Origin: an uncultured Candidatus Melainabacteria bacterium
Lineage (GTDB): Bacteria; Cyanobacteriota; Vampirovibrionia; Gastranaerophilales; Gastranaerophilaceae
Reading direction: 5' to 3'
Assembly: GCA_949741915.1 (NCBI GenBank)
Contig: CATJOM010000035.1
Coordinates: forward strand, 42,432 to 106,431
DNA length: 64,000 nucleotides
Part shown: piece by piece, positions 7,678-16,543 of the stretch
Layout: each line of letters begins with the position of its first letter
Numbering within the stretch: position 1 is the stretch's first letter
Notes under the pieces: model-generated
Seen by the model: only the letters and a program-made list of their open reading frames with translations
Told to the model about the DNA's origin: nothing
The model's database searches: none
Program-made: the position numbers and the translations under genes

Positions 7678-10600
7678 TTAATCTACAGAAAAGATATCCT
7701 TAATATCCTGATATGTCAAAGTTTTTGTGATGTTTCTATCAACAGAAATTACAGAATCAACCAGGGAACGCTTTTTAGACTTTAAGCGCTGGATTTTCTC
7801 TTCAACCGTACCTTTTGTAATTAAGCGGTAAACAAAAACTTTCTTTGTCTGGCCAATGCGGTAGGCTCTATCAGTTGCCTGGTCTTCCACTGCAGGATTC
7901 CACCATGGGTCGTAGTGAATTACATAATCTGCACCAGTTAAATTCAGGCCTGTGCCGCCTGCCTTCAAAGATACAAGGAAGATTGGAATAGTGGGGTCAG
8001 TGTTAAATCTTTCTACAACTGCCTGTCTGTCTTTAGTTTTACCTGATAAATATTCATGTTTTATGCCTTTGGTTTCAAGCCAGCATTTGATGATATCCAG
8101 CATTCCGACAAACTGGCTAAATAAAAGGATTCTATGACCTTCTGAAATAATTTCCTCAAGCATAGACTGTAAATGCTCAAATTTACCAGATTCTGATATT
8201 CCAAGTTTTCCCTCAGTATCATAGAGCCTTGGGTGGCAACATATCTGTCTTAGCCTTAAAAGAGCCGAGAATATTGACATTCTTGACTTTTCAAGACCCA
8301 CAGTTTCAATTGATTTAAATAATTCTTCTTTTGTTGAATCAAGAACCTGCAGATATAAATCTTTTTGCTCAGGTGTAAGTTCGCAGTATGCAACACTTTC
8401 AATCTTATCAGGCAAATCTTTTGCAACATCCCTTTTCATACGCCTTAGAATGAACGGGAAAATCTGTGATTTTAAGCGCCTTTCAACCGATTTATCCTCT
8501 TTTTCCATAATTGGATAAACATATCTTTTGTTAAATTCAGAGGCATCAAACAAAAATCCTGGCATTAGAAAATCAAAAACACTCCATAATTCTTCAAGTT
8601 TATTCTCTATCGGAGTACCTGATAAAGCCAGTTTATGCTTAGCATTAAGCATTTTTACCGCTTTTGAAGTTTGGCTTTGAAAGTTTTTAATATTTTGGGA
8701 TTCATCCAAAATTACATATCTAAAATCTTCTTTTTTAATTTCCTCAATATCGCGACGTATCAATGCATAGCTTGTAATTACAATATCATATTTGTGAATA
8801 TTTTTGAATTTTGATTTCCTATCTACACCAGTTAAATTCAAAAATTTAAGGTTTGGGGCAAATTTTTCAATTTCATTTTCCCAGTTAAAAACAACCGATG
8901 TAGGACAAATTACAAGGTTTGTTTTTTTGCCATCTTTTTCTTTTGCCTTTTGAAGCAAAGTCAAAGTCTGTAGGGTTTTTCCAAGGCCCATATCATCGGC
9001 AAGGACGCCATTTAGGCCATATTTGTATAAAAACCACAGCCAGCCATAGCCTTTTGTTTGGTATTCCCTTAAATTGGCAACCGTGGCCTTTGGAAGAGAA
9101 GTATTTTCCATGCTTGAAAAGGTTGAAATTTCTTTCCAGAACTTTGAAAATTTCCGGCTCATTTTTAATTTCACCTTCATATTTTCCATTTCTGAAACAA
9201 CGCCTGCACGGTATGTTTTGACAATAAATTTATCTTCCTCGTTTCTGTAAGCATCATAGGTATTAAAGGATTTTAGCAAAGAATAAACATCGTCCACAGG
9301 AATTGCGGCCTGGCCTTTTCCTGGCACTTGATAATATTTTGCGCCCTCGTAGGTCATCTCCTGAATTTTATCAAGCTCAATTTTTTCACCATCCACATCG
9401 CCATAGAGTTCAATCTCAAAAATATTTGTAGTATTTGGTGCAAAATCAATGTCCGCGCACAATTGAAGCTGCTTTTGAACAAGTTTAAACACAGACATAT
9501 CGTCTTTTTCAATGAATTTCCAGCCATCGCCTGCTTTATTTATATAATAATTATAAAAATCTATTGCATTTTCTTTTTCTAAGGCAAGATTATTGGTTTG
9601 CATAGGATGAAAACGACATGCAAGAAGCATTTGGTAGGCCTGATGCTCAAATGTTGGATCTCTTTTGACCCAATATAATAAATCCTTATCAGGGTCTTTT
9701 ATTGTAACATAAGGGGTTTTCGGGGTTCTTGTATAAGGAACACGAACGCCATCATATTCAAATTCAAGAGAAGCCTTTAAAGATTGGTCATAATCAACAC
9801 CGAGCTCTACAACACAGACAGGTGGGCGTTTTTCAAAGGTTAATTTTTCCATCTCTTCTGAGAGCTCAACTGTCATCATCTCTCTTAGTTTTGGGAGCTC
9901 CTCATATACAAATTTGCCACCCTCAGCATCCTTTATATCTGTAAAAGAGGCTTTAGTCAAATACTGAGGCAAGATTGAAACTTGAACATCTGTCGGAAAA
10001 ATTACATCCTTATAACGGCCCCACTTCAATTGACGAGAAAAATACCTAACCTCTTCAAAGGGGTAAATTTCACTGTCATCAGGACGTTTCCAGTAAAGAG
10101 ACAAAAGAACATTCCCAACATATGAAACATTCACAGCAAGGCATAGCTTCCAGGTTTCATTCATAAAATGAATTTTTTTGTGGGTTTTGGCATCCACAAC
10201 ATCCTCAAGTTTTGCTAAAAGCCTGAAAAATTCGTCAAATTTATTAATTTGAACATCATACCAGCCAGATTTTTTATCAAGTCTTGATTGTTTCAACAAT
10301 AGCCTGAACATCATTATTTCAAGCTTCTGGGCTTCATTTAGGGTAAAATTTTCATCATTTTTTTGGGCTGCCAAAATAGCCTTTAGGGGGCCTTCAAGGT
10401 CTCTCATTACTCTTTTTGTGTTTCTATCCATAACAAGAATAGAGAAAAAATTTTGGCGTCTTTTGGGGTTGAAATGAAATATATAACCGCCTTTAGCGTT
10501 TTCTGTGACAGGAAAATCTTCATCATCAAAAACAGGTGGAATATCATATTTTTCATATAAAAATTCATCCCAAAGGTGCCCCTTGAGAGCATTCAGTGCC

Positions 10601-10848
10601 ACGGCAACAGTATGTTTGCACCAAGGTTCATCCAAAGGGCAAGTGCAGGAAGGCTTTATACTTGTTTTGTTAAACTTTAAAGACACATCATAGGAGGATT
10701 TATAGTTGCCCTTAACCTCAGCTTTTACAAGGTTGTCTTTAAGCTCTATTGATGACACCTGATTTTTTTGAAAGTACTCATAGCCCCGGCGCCAGCTGCC
10801 CGGTTTAGCATTTTCTTTTATATACTTATGGTTAAATTTATACTTCAC
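7678..10848 (-). CDS. SNF2-family ATPase/helicase with N-terminal SWIM zinc finger
   Basis: 1056 aa from GTG at 10848, preceded by AAAGGA. Residues ~68-88 form a SWIM finger (C-T-C-P-L-D...C-K-H). The middle ~450 residues match the bacterial SNF2-associated region. The SNF2 core starts at about residue 600: L-R-E-Y-Q-T-K-G, Walker A DDMGLGKT (~617), Walker B as DESQ instead of the common DEAH, S-G-T-P-I-E-N, then the C-terminal helicase lobe with SLKAGGTGLNLT and DQATDRAYRIGQ. By family this is a double-stranded DNA translocase remodelling DNA-protein complexes such as stalled RNA polymerase; the exact target is not known. Single gene, no obvious operon partners. Confidence 0.95.
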   Translation of the reverse strand: MKYKFNHKYIKENAKPGSWRRGYEYFQKNQVSSIELKDNLVKAEVKGNYKSSYDVSLKFNKTSIKPSCTCPLDEPWCKHTVAVALNALKGHLWDEFLYEKYDIPPVFDDEDFPVTENAKGGYIFHFNPKRRQNFFSILVMDRNTKRVMRDLEGPLKAILAAQKNDENFTLNEAQKLEIMMFRLLLKQSRLDKKSGWYDVQINKFDEFFRLLAKLEDVVDAKTHKKIHFMNETWKLCLAVNVSYVGNVLLSLYWKRPDDSEIYPFEEVRYFSRQLKWGRYKDVIFPTDVQVSILPQYLTKASFTDIKDAEGGKFVYEELPKLREMMTVELSEEMEKLTFEKRPPVCVVELGVDYDQSLKASLEFEYDGVRVPYTRTPKTPYVTIKDPDKDLLYWVKRDPTFEHQAYQMLLACRFHPMQTNNLALEKENAIDFYNYYINKAGDGWKFIEKDDMSVFKLVQKQLQLCADIDFAPNTTNIFEIELYGDVDGEKIELDKIQEMTYEGAKYYQVPGKGQAAIPVDDVYSLLKSFNTYDAYRNEEDKFIVKTYRAGVVSEMENMKVKLKMSRKFSKFWKEISTFSSMENTSLPKATVANLREYQTKGYGWLWFLYKYGLNGVLADDMGLGKTLQTLTLLQKAKEKDGKKTNLVICPTSVVFNWENEIEKFAPNLKFLNLTGVDRKSKFKNIHKYDIVITSYALIRRDIEEIKKEDFRYVILDESQNIKNFQSQTSKAVKMLNAKHKLALSGTPIENKLEELWSVFDFLMPGFLFDASEFNKRYVYPIMEKEDKSVERRLKSQIFPFILRRMKRDVAKDLPDKIESVAYCELTPEQKDLYLQVLDSTKEELFKSIETVGLEKSRMSIFSALLRLRQICCHPRLYDTEGKLGISESGKFEHLQSMLEEIISEGHRILLFSQFVGMLDIIKCWLETKGIKHEYLSGKTKDRQAVVERFNTDPTIPIFLVSLKAGGTGLNLTGADYVIHYDPWWNPAVEDQATDRAYRIGQTKKVFVYRLITKGTVEEKIQRLKSKKRSLVDSVISVDRNITKTLTYQDIKDIFSVD

Positions 10849-11071
10849 AAATTCCTTTTAACAATTTAAATTAAATGAGCATTTATTTTTATGCAATTTT
10901 TATGCAATATGTAACATAAAATCTTATCTTTTGTGTTTTAATTTAGCTCCTGTGGCCGATTTGACAATCTTAAAAAACAAAATACTTGTTTTATACCGGC
11001 ATCATTCGATAATAAAATAGCAAAAAATAAAATAAAAAGCAAGCAAAAAAATGCAGCAACTGTATGTGGCT

Positions 11072-13138
11072 TTATGAGGCTAATTTATCAATCGCCTTGT
11101 AATACCAGCTCATAGCCCCTTCTTTGTGGTCTTTTTGGTATTTTTCAAGTTCTTCTTTTGTCATTTTCTTTGATGGCATACCGCTTAATACACGTGATGC
11201 CATATCAGTCAGTATCGTGCTTGCGACCACTACAAGGGCTGAGCTTGCAATTGAATTATTATACTGTTTTGAAAAGATATCATTCAATGAGCCTGAAATA
11301 ATAAGCTGGACAGTCATTCTAAAGAATTTATTAATGCCCCTGAGCCTTGCATCCTTTTCGGCTTCCTCTTTTGTAGAGCCGTTTCTTATGGATGAATTAA
11401 ATTCATCATTCATATTAAACCACATGCCGGTGAGGGTGCCTAAAGTTTGCGCCATTACTGCTATTTTAGAATTATTACCCTTTGATGATGTTACTTCATT
11501 ATTGGCCTTTAAAATCATTTTGTTTACATATTCGCCAAATTCTTTTGCGAGCTTTTCATCGTCTCCGCCGCATTTTTCTTCAAATTCAAGGAAGCGTTTA
11601 TACATATTCATTATGCCGTGAATATCTTCTGTATCCTTTGGTTTTTTAGGAATTGTGCCGCCGTTTTTAATTATTTTTGAATTTCTAATTGATTCTTCTA
11701 ATTTACTTGCAATCTTATACGGGTAAGATACAAGTTCTTTAACAAACCTGAATGGTGCGGTTTTTAGGGCTTTTATGTCTTTTACTTTTACTTCAATGCC
11801 GAATGGTTTTTTGGTTACATAGTCGGTGCCGAGAGGGATTGTATCCAATGCACTGTTTTTATCTATAATTTCATCAATAGAATTACTGAAATTTTTATTG
11901 CCATTTCTGCGTAGCATATATGATAATTCCATTAGTTTATCAGGTGTGGCAGATACTTCTTCTAAAATTTGCGATTTGGCTTTTTCATTATGCTTCTCTA
12001 ACATACTGGCAATATTTTGGCCGATTTTTGTATGGTTTTTTCCAAACCTTAGGGCATATCCGCCCAAAATGCTTGCAGCGCAGAATAATAATATATTCTT
12101 TGCGCTTAAGGCAGGCTTTTTGTGTTCACCCTTATCTGTCTTAAGGGCTTCCTTTTGTTTTTTATCCAAAAGTTCTTTTGTATTTCCCGCCTTTGCAGAT
12201 TCCATAAATTCATTCATAGAGGGGGCTGATTTTATATTTTTAGAATGCTCCGGCACATCCATCCTTGTGATGCGCATTCCCGAGGATAACCTTGAAATAA
12301 CACGTGAAACAAGGCCTATTCCTGCCCCTATTATTGCAGGGGCCCACGGGCTTTTATTAATTGTCTTTGAAAAGCAGGCAAATACTGCAAACTGGGTTAT
12401 GGCTTCGCATACATTTTCTTTTATTTCCTGGCCCTGTTTTAGGTGCTGCTCTTTTTTGGCCTCTTCCTTTGTTTTTCCTTTTTGAATGGCCTTATTAAAG
12501 AAATCACTGCCAAGGAAGAATGCCGCTGTAAGGCCAGAGATAATTCTTGTTGTGAACCTTTCTTTTTTGGTGTCATAGTTTGCAACATTATCTGCCATAG
12601 CATCATTCATCTGCTCGACAAATTTATTTGTGACAGAGTCTTTATTTGTGACAGAGTCGCAAATTGATTGACAATATTCTCCGCAGTCTCCTGTCGGGTA
12701 TTCAGTGAAGCCTTTCTTTTCCATTGCTTCTTTTGCAAATTTGGCCCCGTTTTTCTGCAGGCCCTGCAGGGCGCGTATATTATCTTCCAGCTGGATAGAG
12801 CCTCTATATCTTTGCAAAAACTCTGCATTGTTTAATTTTGAATTCGGAAATTTCTTTGCAATAGAATCTATGATATCCAAGGGCATTCCAAAAAAGCATT
12901 TTAGGCTGGATGTTACCCTTCTTAAGGGGGTATCGTCGGGGATATATTCAATACCATCAATATTCTTAATAAGGTTTGGGTTTTTATTTTTTATTGAGCT
13001 TGATAAATTATCCCATAAACCATCAAGGGCACAGTTTGCAAACCTTCTTGATGCTATAAGGTCATCAGCATTTGGCACCTTTCCTTTAAAATTGGTGTTT
13101 TGATTTGTATTATTAAGATTGTGCGGCAAAAGGCGCAT
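11072..13138 (-). CDS. Lineage-type hypothetical with FKGK tag and internal duplication (688 aa)
   Basis: 688 aa from ATG at 13138, after TTAGG. The N-terminus is polar (Asn-rich) and ends in N-T-N-F-K-G-K-V; there is no Sec signal. The body carries two copies of one module: a hydrophobic helical hairpin, a G-x-T-K-E-E-A-x-K-x helix, another hydrophobic helix and a final RV(I/L)S(R/G)(L/M)(S/P)SG element. The first copy is about residues 195-295, the second about 560-670. An extra hydrophobic segment (SAKNILLFCAASILGGYAL) lies in the middle. It may associate with membranes. No known function; it starts a run of tagged hypotheticals continuing to 17698. Confidence 0.75.
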   Translation of the reverse strand: MRLLPHNLNNTNQNTNFKGKVPNADDLIASRRFANCALDGLWDNLSSSIKNKNPNLIKNIDGIEYIPDDTPLRRVTSSLKCFFGMPLDIIDSIAKKFPNSKLNNAEFLQRYRGSIQLEDNIRALQGLQKNGAKFAKEAMEKKGFTEYPTGDCGEYCQSICDSVTNKDSVTNKFVEQMNDAMADNVANYDTKKERFTTRIISGLTAAFFLGSDFFNKAIQKGKTKEEAKKEQHLKQGQEIKENVCEAITQFAVFACFSKTINKSPWAPAIIGAGIGLVSRVISRLSSGMRITRMDVPEHSKNIKSAPSMNEFMESAKAGNTKELLDKKQKEALKTDKGEHKKPALSAKNILLFCAASILGGYALRFGKNHTKIGQNIASMLEKHNEKAKSQILEEVSATPDKLMELSYMLRRNGNKNFSNSIDEIIDKNSALDTIPLGTDYVTKKPFGIEVKVKDIKALKTAPFRFVKELVSYPYKIASKLEESIRNSKIIKNGGTIPKKPKDTEDIHGIMNMYKRFLEFEEKCGGDDEKLAKEFGEYVNKMILKANNEVTSSKGNNSKIAVMAQTLGTLTGMWFNMNDEFNSSIRNGSTKEEAEKDARLRGINKFFRMTVQLIISGSLNDIFSKQYNNSIASSALVVVASTILTDMASRVLSGMPSKKMTKEELEKYQKDHKEGAMSWYYKAIDKLAS
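12623..12658. repeat. Exact 18-bp tandem duplication inside the 688-aa gene
   Basis: Two perfect back-to-back copies of TTTATTTGTGACAGAGTC (12623-12640 and 12641-12658). The unit is in frame and repeats six residues (DSVTNK) at about residues 160-172, so it looks like a recent slippage or unequal-crossover event that leaves the frame intact. Confidence 0.95.
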
Positions 13139-13219
13139 TTTAACCTAACTTTTCTTATTAAAATCTTGACTTATAATAATAAAAACAAGTTAAAGAAAAA
13201 AATTGCTTAAAAATATAAT

Positions 13220-13729
13220 TTATCTATATGTTTCTTCTTTTGCACGCATTGCAGCATAGTTTTCAGACTCATCATTGCCTCTCAAACATTTACGACGCTC
13301 TTCAGCAAGGTCAATCCCTTTAAGCACTTTTTGGAAATTCCGTAATTGGCGGGCAACATCTTCAATATTTCCAAGTATGCTTAAATCATCCAGAGAACCA
13401 TATCGTTTTAGTCTATTTATGCCATTTGTTATAACCCTTTGGCTGTAAATTGTAGTATCAGAATTACTTTCTACAAACTCTTTATTAAATTTGCCCTTAA
13501 CTTTTCCAGATTCTTTATCTGTATAATATAAAAAATTTTTATCTTTCTCCATTCTTTCAACCCAGGAATCGTACATAGAATGCACAACAGGGTCAGGATT
13601 CTTTGTTTTTGCATCTTCTACAGCGTCATGAACAACCTTCGCTGCATTGTCATCTACATGTCTGCCAAAGGAAACATTATTCACTTTGTTATAATTAAAA
13701 TTATTCTGTGATATATTATTTATTCTCAT
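13220..13729 (-). CDS. Hypothetical protein with SFG tag, intact member of a paralogue pair (169 aa)
   Basis: 169 aa from ATG at 13729, after AGAGG. The N-terminus (MRINNISQNNF...) is Asn-rich and ends in N-N-V-S-F-G. A conserved core follows: V-D-D-N-A, D-P-V-V-H-S-M-Y-x-S-W, Y-T-D-K-E-S-G-K-V-K-G-K-F-x-K-E-F-V, then a C-terminal N-F-Q-K-x-L-x-G-I segment and a charged tail. The gene at 13801-14296 is a close paralogue. No signal peptide, no transmembrane segment, no known domain. Function unknown. Confidence 0.75.
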   Translation of the reverse strand: MRINNISQNNFNYNKVNNVSFGRHVDDNAAKVVHDAVEDAKTKNPDPVVHSMYDSWVERMEKDKNFLYYTDKESGKVKGKFNKEFVESNSDTTIYSQRVITNGINRLKRYGSLDDLSILGNIEDVARQLRNFQKVLKGIDLAEERRKCLRGNDESENYAAMRAKEETYR

Positions 13730-13800
13730 ATTTAAAACCTCTTCTCATTGTGCTGTATTTGTAGAAATTAATTTATTTTATTCAATGAAGCTATATGAAA

Positions 13801-14296
13801 TTAATCAGCTAAATTATTAATGCGTTCTTCTCTTTCCCATTCTTCTTGTCTGGCATCACCGTGAGGATTTTCTGAACGGCATTCATCAGCAAGGTTGATT
13901 CCCATAAGTGCCTTTTGAAAATTATATATAGTTAGCAATTACTCTTATATTTCTAAACACCCTTAAGTCATCCAAAACCTTAAGCATATTTACAATTTTT
14001 AAGCTGGTTGATATATATCTGTGAGCATAAGTAGCATCATCTTTGGTGTTTTCTTTTACAAACTCTTTATCAAACCTGCCCTTAACTTTTCCAGATTCTT
14101 TATCTGTATAGACTTCAAAGAAATCGCACTTTTCAATACTTTTAGCCCAGGAAGTATATATACGCTGCGTATCAGGATCGGTACCTTCTACTTTTACAGC
14201 GTCATAGACAGCATCCCTTGCATTGTCATCTACAAACCAGCCAAAGGAAACATTATTTGCTTTGTTATAATTCTGGGGAACACTAAAAATTCTCAT
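13801..14296 (-). pseudogene. Paralogue of the 169-aa SFG-tagged gene, broken by a frameshift at a TA run
   Basis: The frame from ATG at 14296 (after GAGGTG) encodes 124 residues sharing N-N-V-S-F-G, D-D-N-A, D-x-Q-R-I-Y-x-S-W and Y-T-D-K-E-S-G-K-V-K-G with its neighbour, then stops at 13922 in a CTATATATAA tract. In the +1 frame, right after the tract, the missing end continues: N-F-Q-K-A-L-M-G-I-N-L-A-D-E-C, matching N-F-Q-K-V-L-K-G-I-D-L-A-E-E of the neighbour, to TAA at 13801-13803. Loss of one TA unit (two bases) explains the shift. It may be a real pseudogene, a switchable gene or a sequencing error. Confidence 0.8.
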
Positions 14297-14684
14297 TATC
14301 TCAACACCTCATTTTATTCAAACCTAAAATCGGATTTTTATTATAAGCGGAATATACGCAAAATACAAGCAGGGATAAGCTTTATATACTATGTATACAC
14401 CTGGGGTATATGCACATAGAATTTATATATGTTTTAGGCTAAAATGCACTTTTGTTGAAGGATTAACAGATTTTGAAACGAGTTTAACATAGTGGCTAAA
14501 CATTTGCATACAAAAACAGAGGGTTCATTGCGAAGGAGTAGACCCAGGCTGGTGGTGTTAGACAGAGCGCAGGGGTGTTGGGTTAAAATTATGATTTCAG
14601 GGAATGTGTAAAATTTGCAAAGAATCTTAAATTAATGTAAAATAGGCCTGTATTATAACTTTTGAGAAGATTAAGGGCAAAAAA
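14297..14684. other. Intergenic region with a GC-rich island
   Basis: About 390 bases between the broken paralogue and acpS. Positions ~14527-14585 stand out as much more G-rich than the flanks (runs such as CCCAGGCTGGTGGTG and GCGCAGGGGTG). The minus-strand reading across the island is open for about 40 codons but has no plausible start. It could be a structured RNA, or a remnant of a repeat. No known RNA family was recognised. The 3' part holds the AAGGG before acpS. Confidence 0.35.
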
Positions 14685-15110
14685 TTGGAAGATTTTGAAA
14701 CACTGGGCATTGGGGTGGATATTGAAGAAATTGAAAGATTTAAAAAATATAACACTAGGAATAACCCCTTCGTATTAAGGATTTACACTAAAGATGAAAT
14801 AGAGTACTGCTTTTCTAAAAATGATGCAGCATCACACCTTGCGGCAAGGTATTGCGCCAAGGAAGCTTGTTTTAAGGCTGTTTCGTCCCTCGGGTATGAG
14901 AATGTGAGCTATGCCGATTTTGAGGTTTGCCACGACAGAAACGGGGCACCTGAAATTAATATAAACAACCAGCAATTGAAAAATAAGGTTGAGATTAAGA
15001 TTTCAATTTCCCACAGCAAAACAAATGCCATATGTTATGCCGTTGCACACAGAAAACGCCAGCCCATAAACCCCTTAGGCCAAGGCATTTACAGCAATTC
15101 TGAAATTTAG
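14685..15110 (+). CDS. acpS: Holo-[acyl-carrier-protein] synthase
   Basis: 141 aa from TTG at 14685, 8 bases after AAGGG. It transfers 4'-phosphopantetheine from CoA to the serine of ACP (acpP at 20944). Motifs: G-I-G-V-D-I-E-E-I with the Mg ligand Asp12, then A-A-R-Y-C-A-K-E-A-C-F-K-A with the second metal ligand Glu, and I-S-I-S-H-S-K. The length is slightly over the usual ~125 because of a C-terminal Arg/Pro tail. It stands alone, 63 bases before the DUF475 gene, which has its own ribosome site. Confidence 0.93.
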   Translation: MEDFETLGIGVDIEEIERFKKYNTRNNPFVLRIYTKDEIEYCFSKNDAASHLAARYCAKEACFKAVSSLGYENVSYADFEVCHDRNGAPEININNQQLKNKVEIKISISHSKTNAICYAVAHRKRQPINPLGQGIYSNSEI

Positions 15111-15173
15111 TCTGAATCATTAAAATAATAAAATAGCAACACTAGGGGCAACAATAAGGAAAAATAATAAATA

Positions 15174-16241
15174 ATGTTTAAACATTTTAGAGAATCAATA
15201 TTTATAACACTAGCAGGTTTTATTGCTGCATACTTTTGGGCGGAACATATTGCTGTTGGCACAGGGCTTAAAATGCTTTTTGTAACATTTTTTCTTGCAA
15301 TCTTAGAAATTACATTATCATTTGACAATGCTGTTGTTAATGCCTTGATACTTGAAAAGATGGAGCCAAAATGGCAGCATAGATTTTTAACCTGGGGTAT
15401 TCTGATTGCAGTTTTTGGCATGCGATTCTTGTTTCCTGTCTTAATTGTGTCAATATTTTCAAATTTGAGCATTATAAAAACTATACATTTGGCACTAGAA
15501 GATGTAAGCCAATACACACACTATCTTCATATAGCCCATGCACCTCTTGTGACTTTTGGCGGAGCGTTTTTGATGATGGTTGGCCTTGAGTATTTCTTTA
15601 ATGAAAATAAAAATTTGTGGCTAGAGAAAATTGAAAAGTTTTTTATAAATTTAAAGATTAGGTTTTTAGATATAATCATAACTGTATTTTTAATTTTTGG
15701 GGTTCAGTTCTTTGTTAATGAAGCAGAAAGGATGCACATTATTATTTCGGGAATAACTGGTATTTTGGCATATATATTAATCAAACAGCTGTGCTCGCTC
15801 CTTGAAAAAAAACAGAAAGGACTTATATCAGATGGCGACACTGCCTATGGAAATAATAATATTACAAAAGATATAACAAATGGTGCCGCAAAGGGCGGTT
15901 TTATGATGTTTATGTATCTTGAATTAATCGATGCATCATTCTCATTAGATGGGGTTTTAGGAAGTTTTGCAATTAGCAAAGATATTGTAATTATTACAAT
16001 AGGGCTTGCAATTGGGGCAATGTTTGTGAGAAGCCTAACCCTTGTTATGGTGGAGATGCATACACTAAAAAGATATCCTTATCTTTCATCAGGTGCACAT
16101 TATGCGATTTTAACACTTGCTATTATAATGTTTATTTCAACATTTTATGAAGTGCCAGAGATTATAACAGGAACCCTGGGGCTCATTTTTGTCGGCTCAA
16201 GCTTTTTTGCTTCAATCAATGAAAACAAAAAAGAAGGATAA
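15174..16241 (+). CDS. TerC-like/DUF475 integral membrane protein
   Basis: 355 aa, ATG at 15174 after AAGGA. About eight or nine hydrophobic helices. The L-E-I-T-L-S-F-D-N-A-V-V-N-A segment (~residues 44-57) and the L-E-L-I-D-A-S-F-S-L-D-G-V segment (~245-257) are the two acidic helices typical of the TerC superfamily, here in the DUF475 layout with G-L-E-Y-F-F between. TerC relatives are linked to metal-ion (Mn2+, tellurium stress) handling, mainly by association; direct transport is inferred. No stress-gene neighbours are present. Confidence 0.88.
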   Translation: MFKHFRESIFITLAGFIAAYFWAEHIAVGTGLKMLFVTFFLAILEITLSFDNAVVNALILEKMEPKWQHRFLTWGILIAVFGMRFLFPVLIVSIFSNLSIIKTIHLALEDVSQYTHYLHIAHAPLVTFGGAFLMMVGLEYFFNENKNLWLEKIEKFFINLKIRFLDIIITVFLIFGVQFFVNEAERMHIIISGITGILAYILIKQLCSLLEKKQKGLISDGDTAYGNNNITKDITNGAAKGGFMMFMYLELIDASFSLDGVLGSFAISKDIVIITIGLAIGAMFVRSLTLVMVEMHTLKRYPYLSSGAHYAILTLAIIMFISTFYEVPEIITGTLGLIFVGSSFFASINENKKEG

Positions 16242-16543
16242 AATTCCAGGCAGCAAGGCATAATTTCCGACAAAAACTTAAAAAAGTATGAATTTATTTT
16301 ACATTCAAAAAGCAGGCTGGATTTTTAAAGCTTTAAAACTTTGCTGTGCCTTGTCCTATTTTTTGCTTGCCCCAAAAAAGAGCATAAAAACTCCTATTAT
16401 ATTTTAATAATATTTAAGGAAAGCAGCATAAAATTTGTGAATCTATGTAACAATTTGAACAATTTTTAAGTATAATCTGGCAATTAAAATTTTCAGGTGC
16501 GTTATACTGTAAAGCATTTATTAAGAGCAGAGGTAATAATATA
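16242..16543. other. Intergenic region before the ASFG-tagged hypothetical
   Basis: About 300 AT-rich bases. A -10-like TATACT at 16503-16508 precedes the gene at 16544, whose ribosome site is GAGGT about 9 bases before ATG. No clean terminator was found for the DUF475 gene. Confidence 0.35.

Noticed and set aside
11826..12485. A 219-codon open frame on the plus strand
   Set aside because: It is antisense to the 688-aa gene, Ser/Phe/Ile-rich, has no ribosome site and no recognisable motif; it is a shadow of the real frame.
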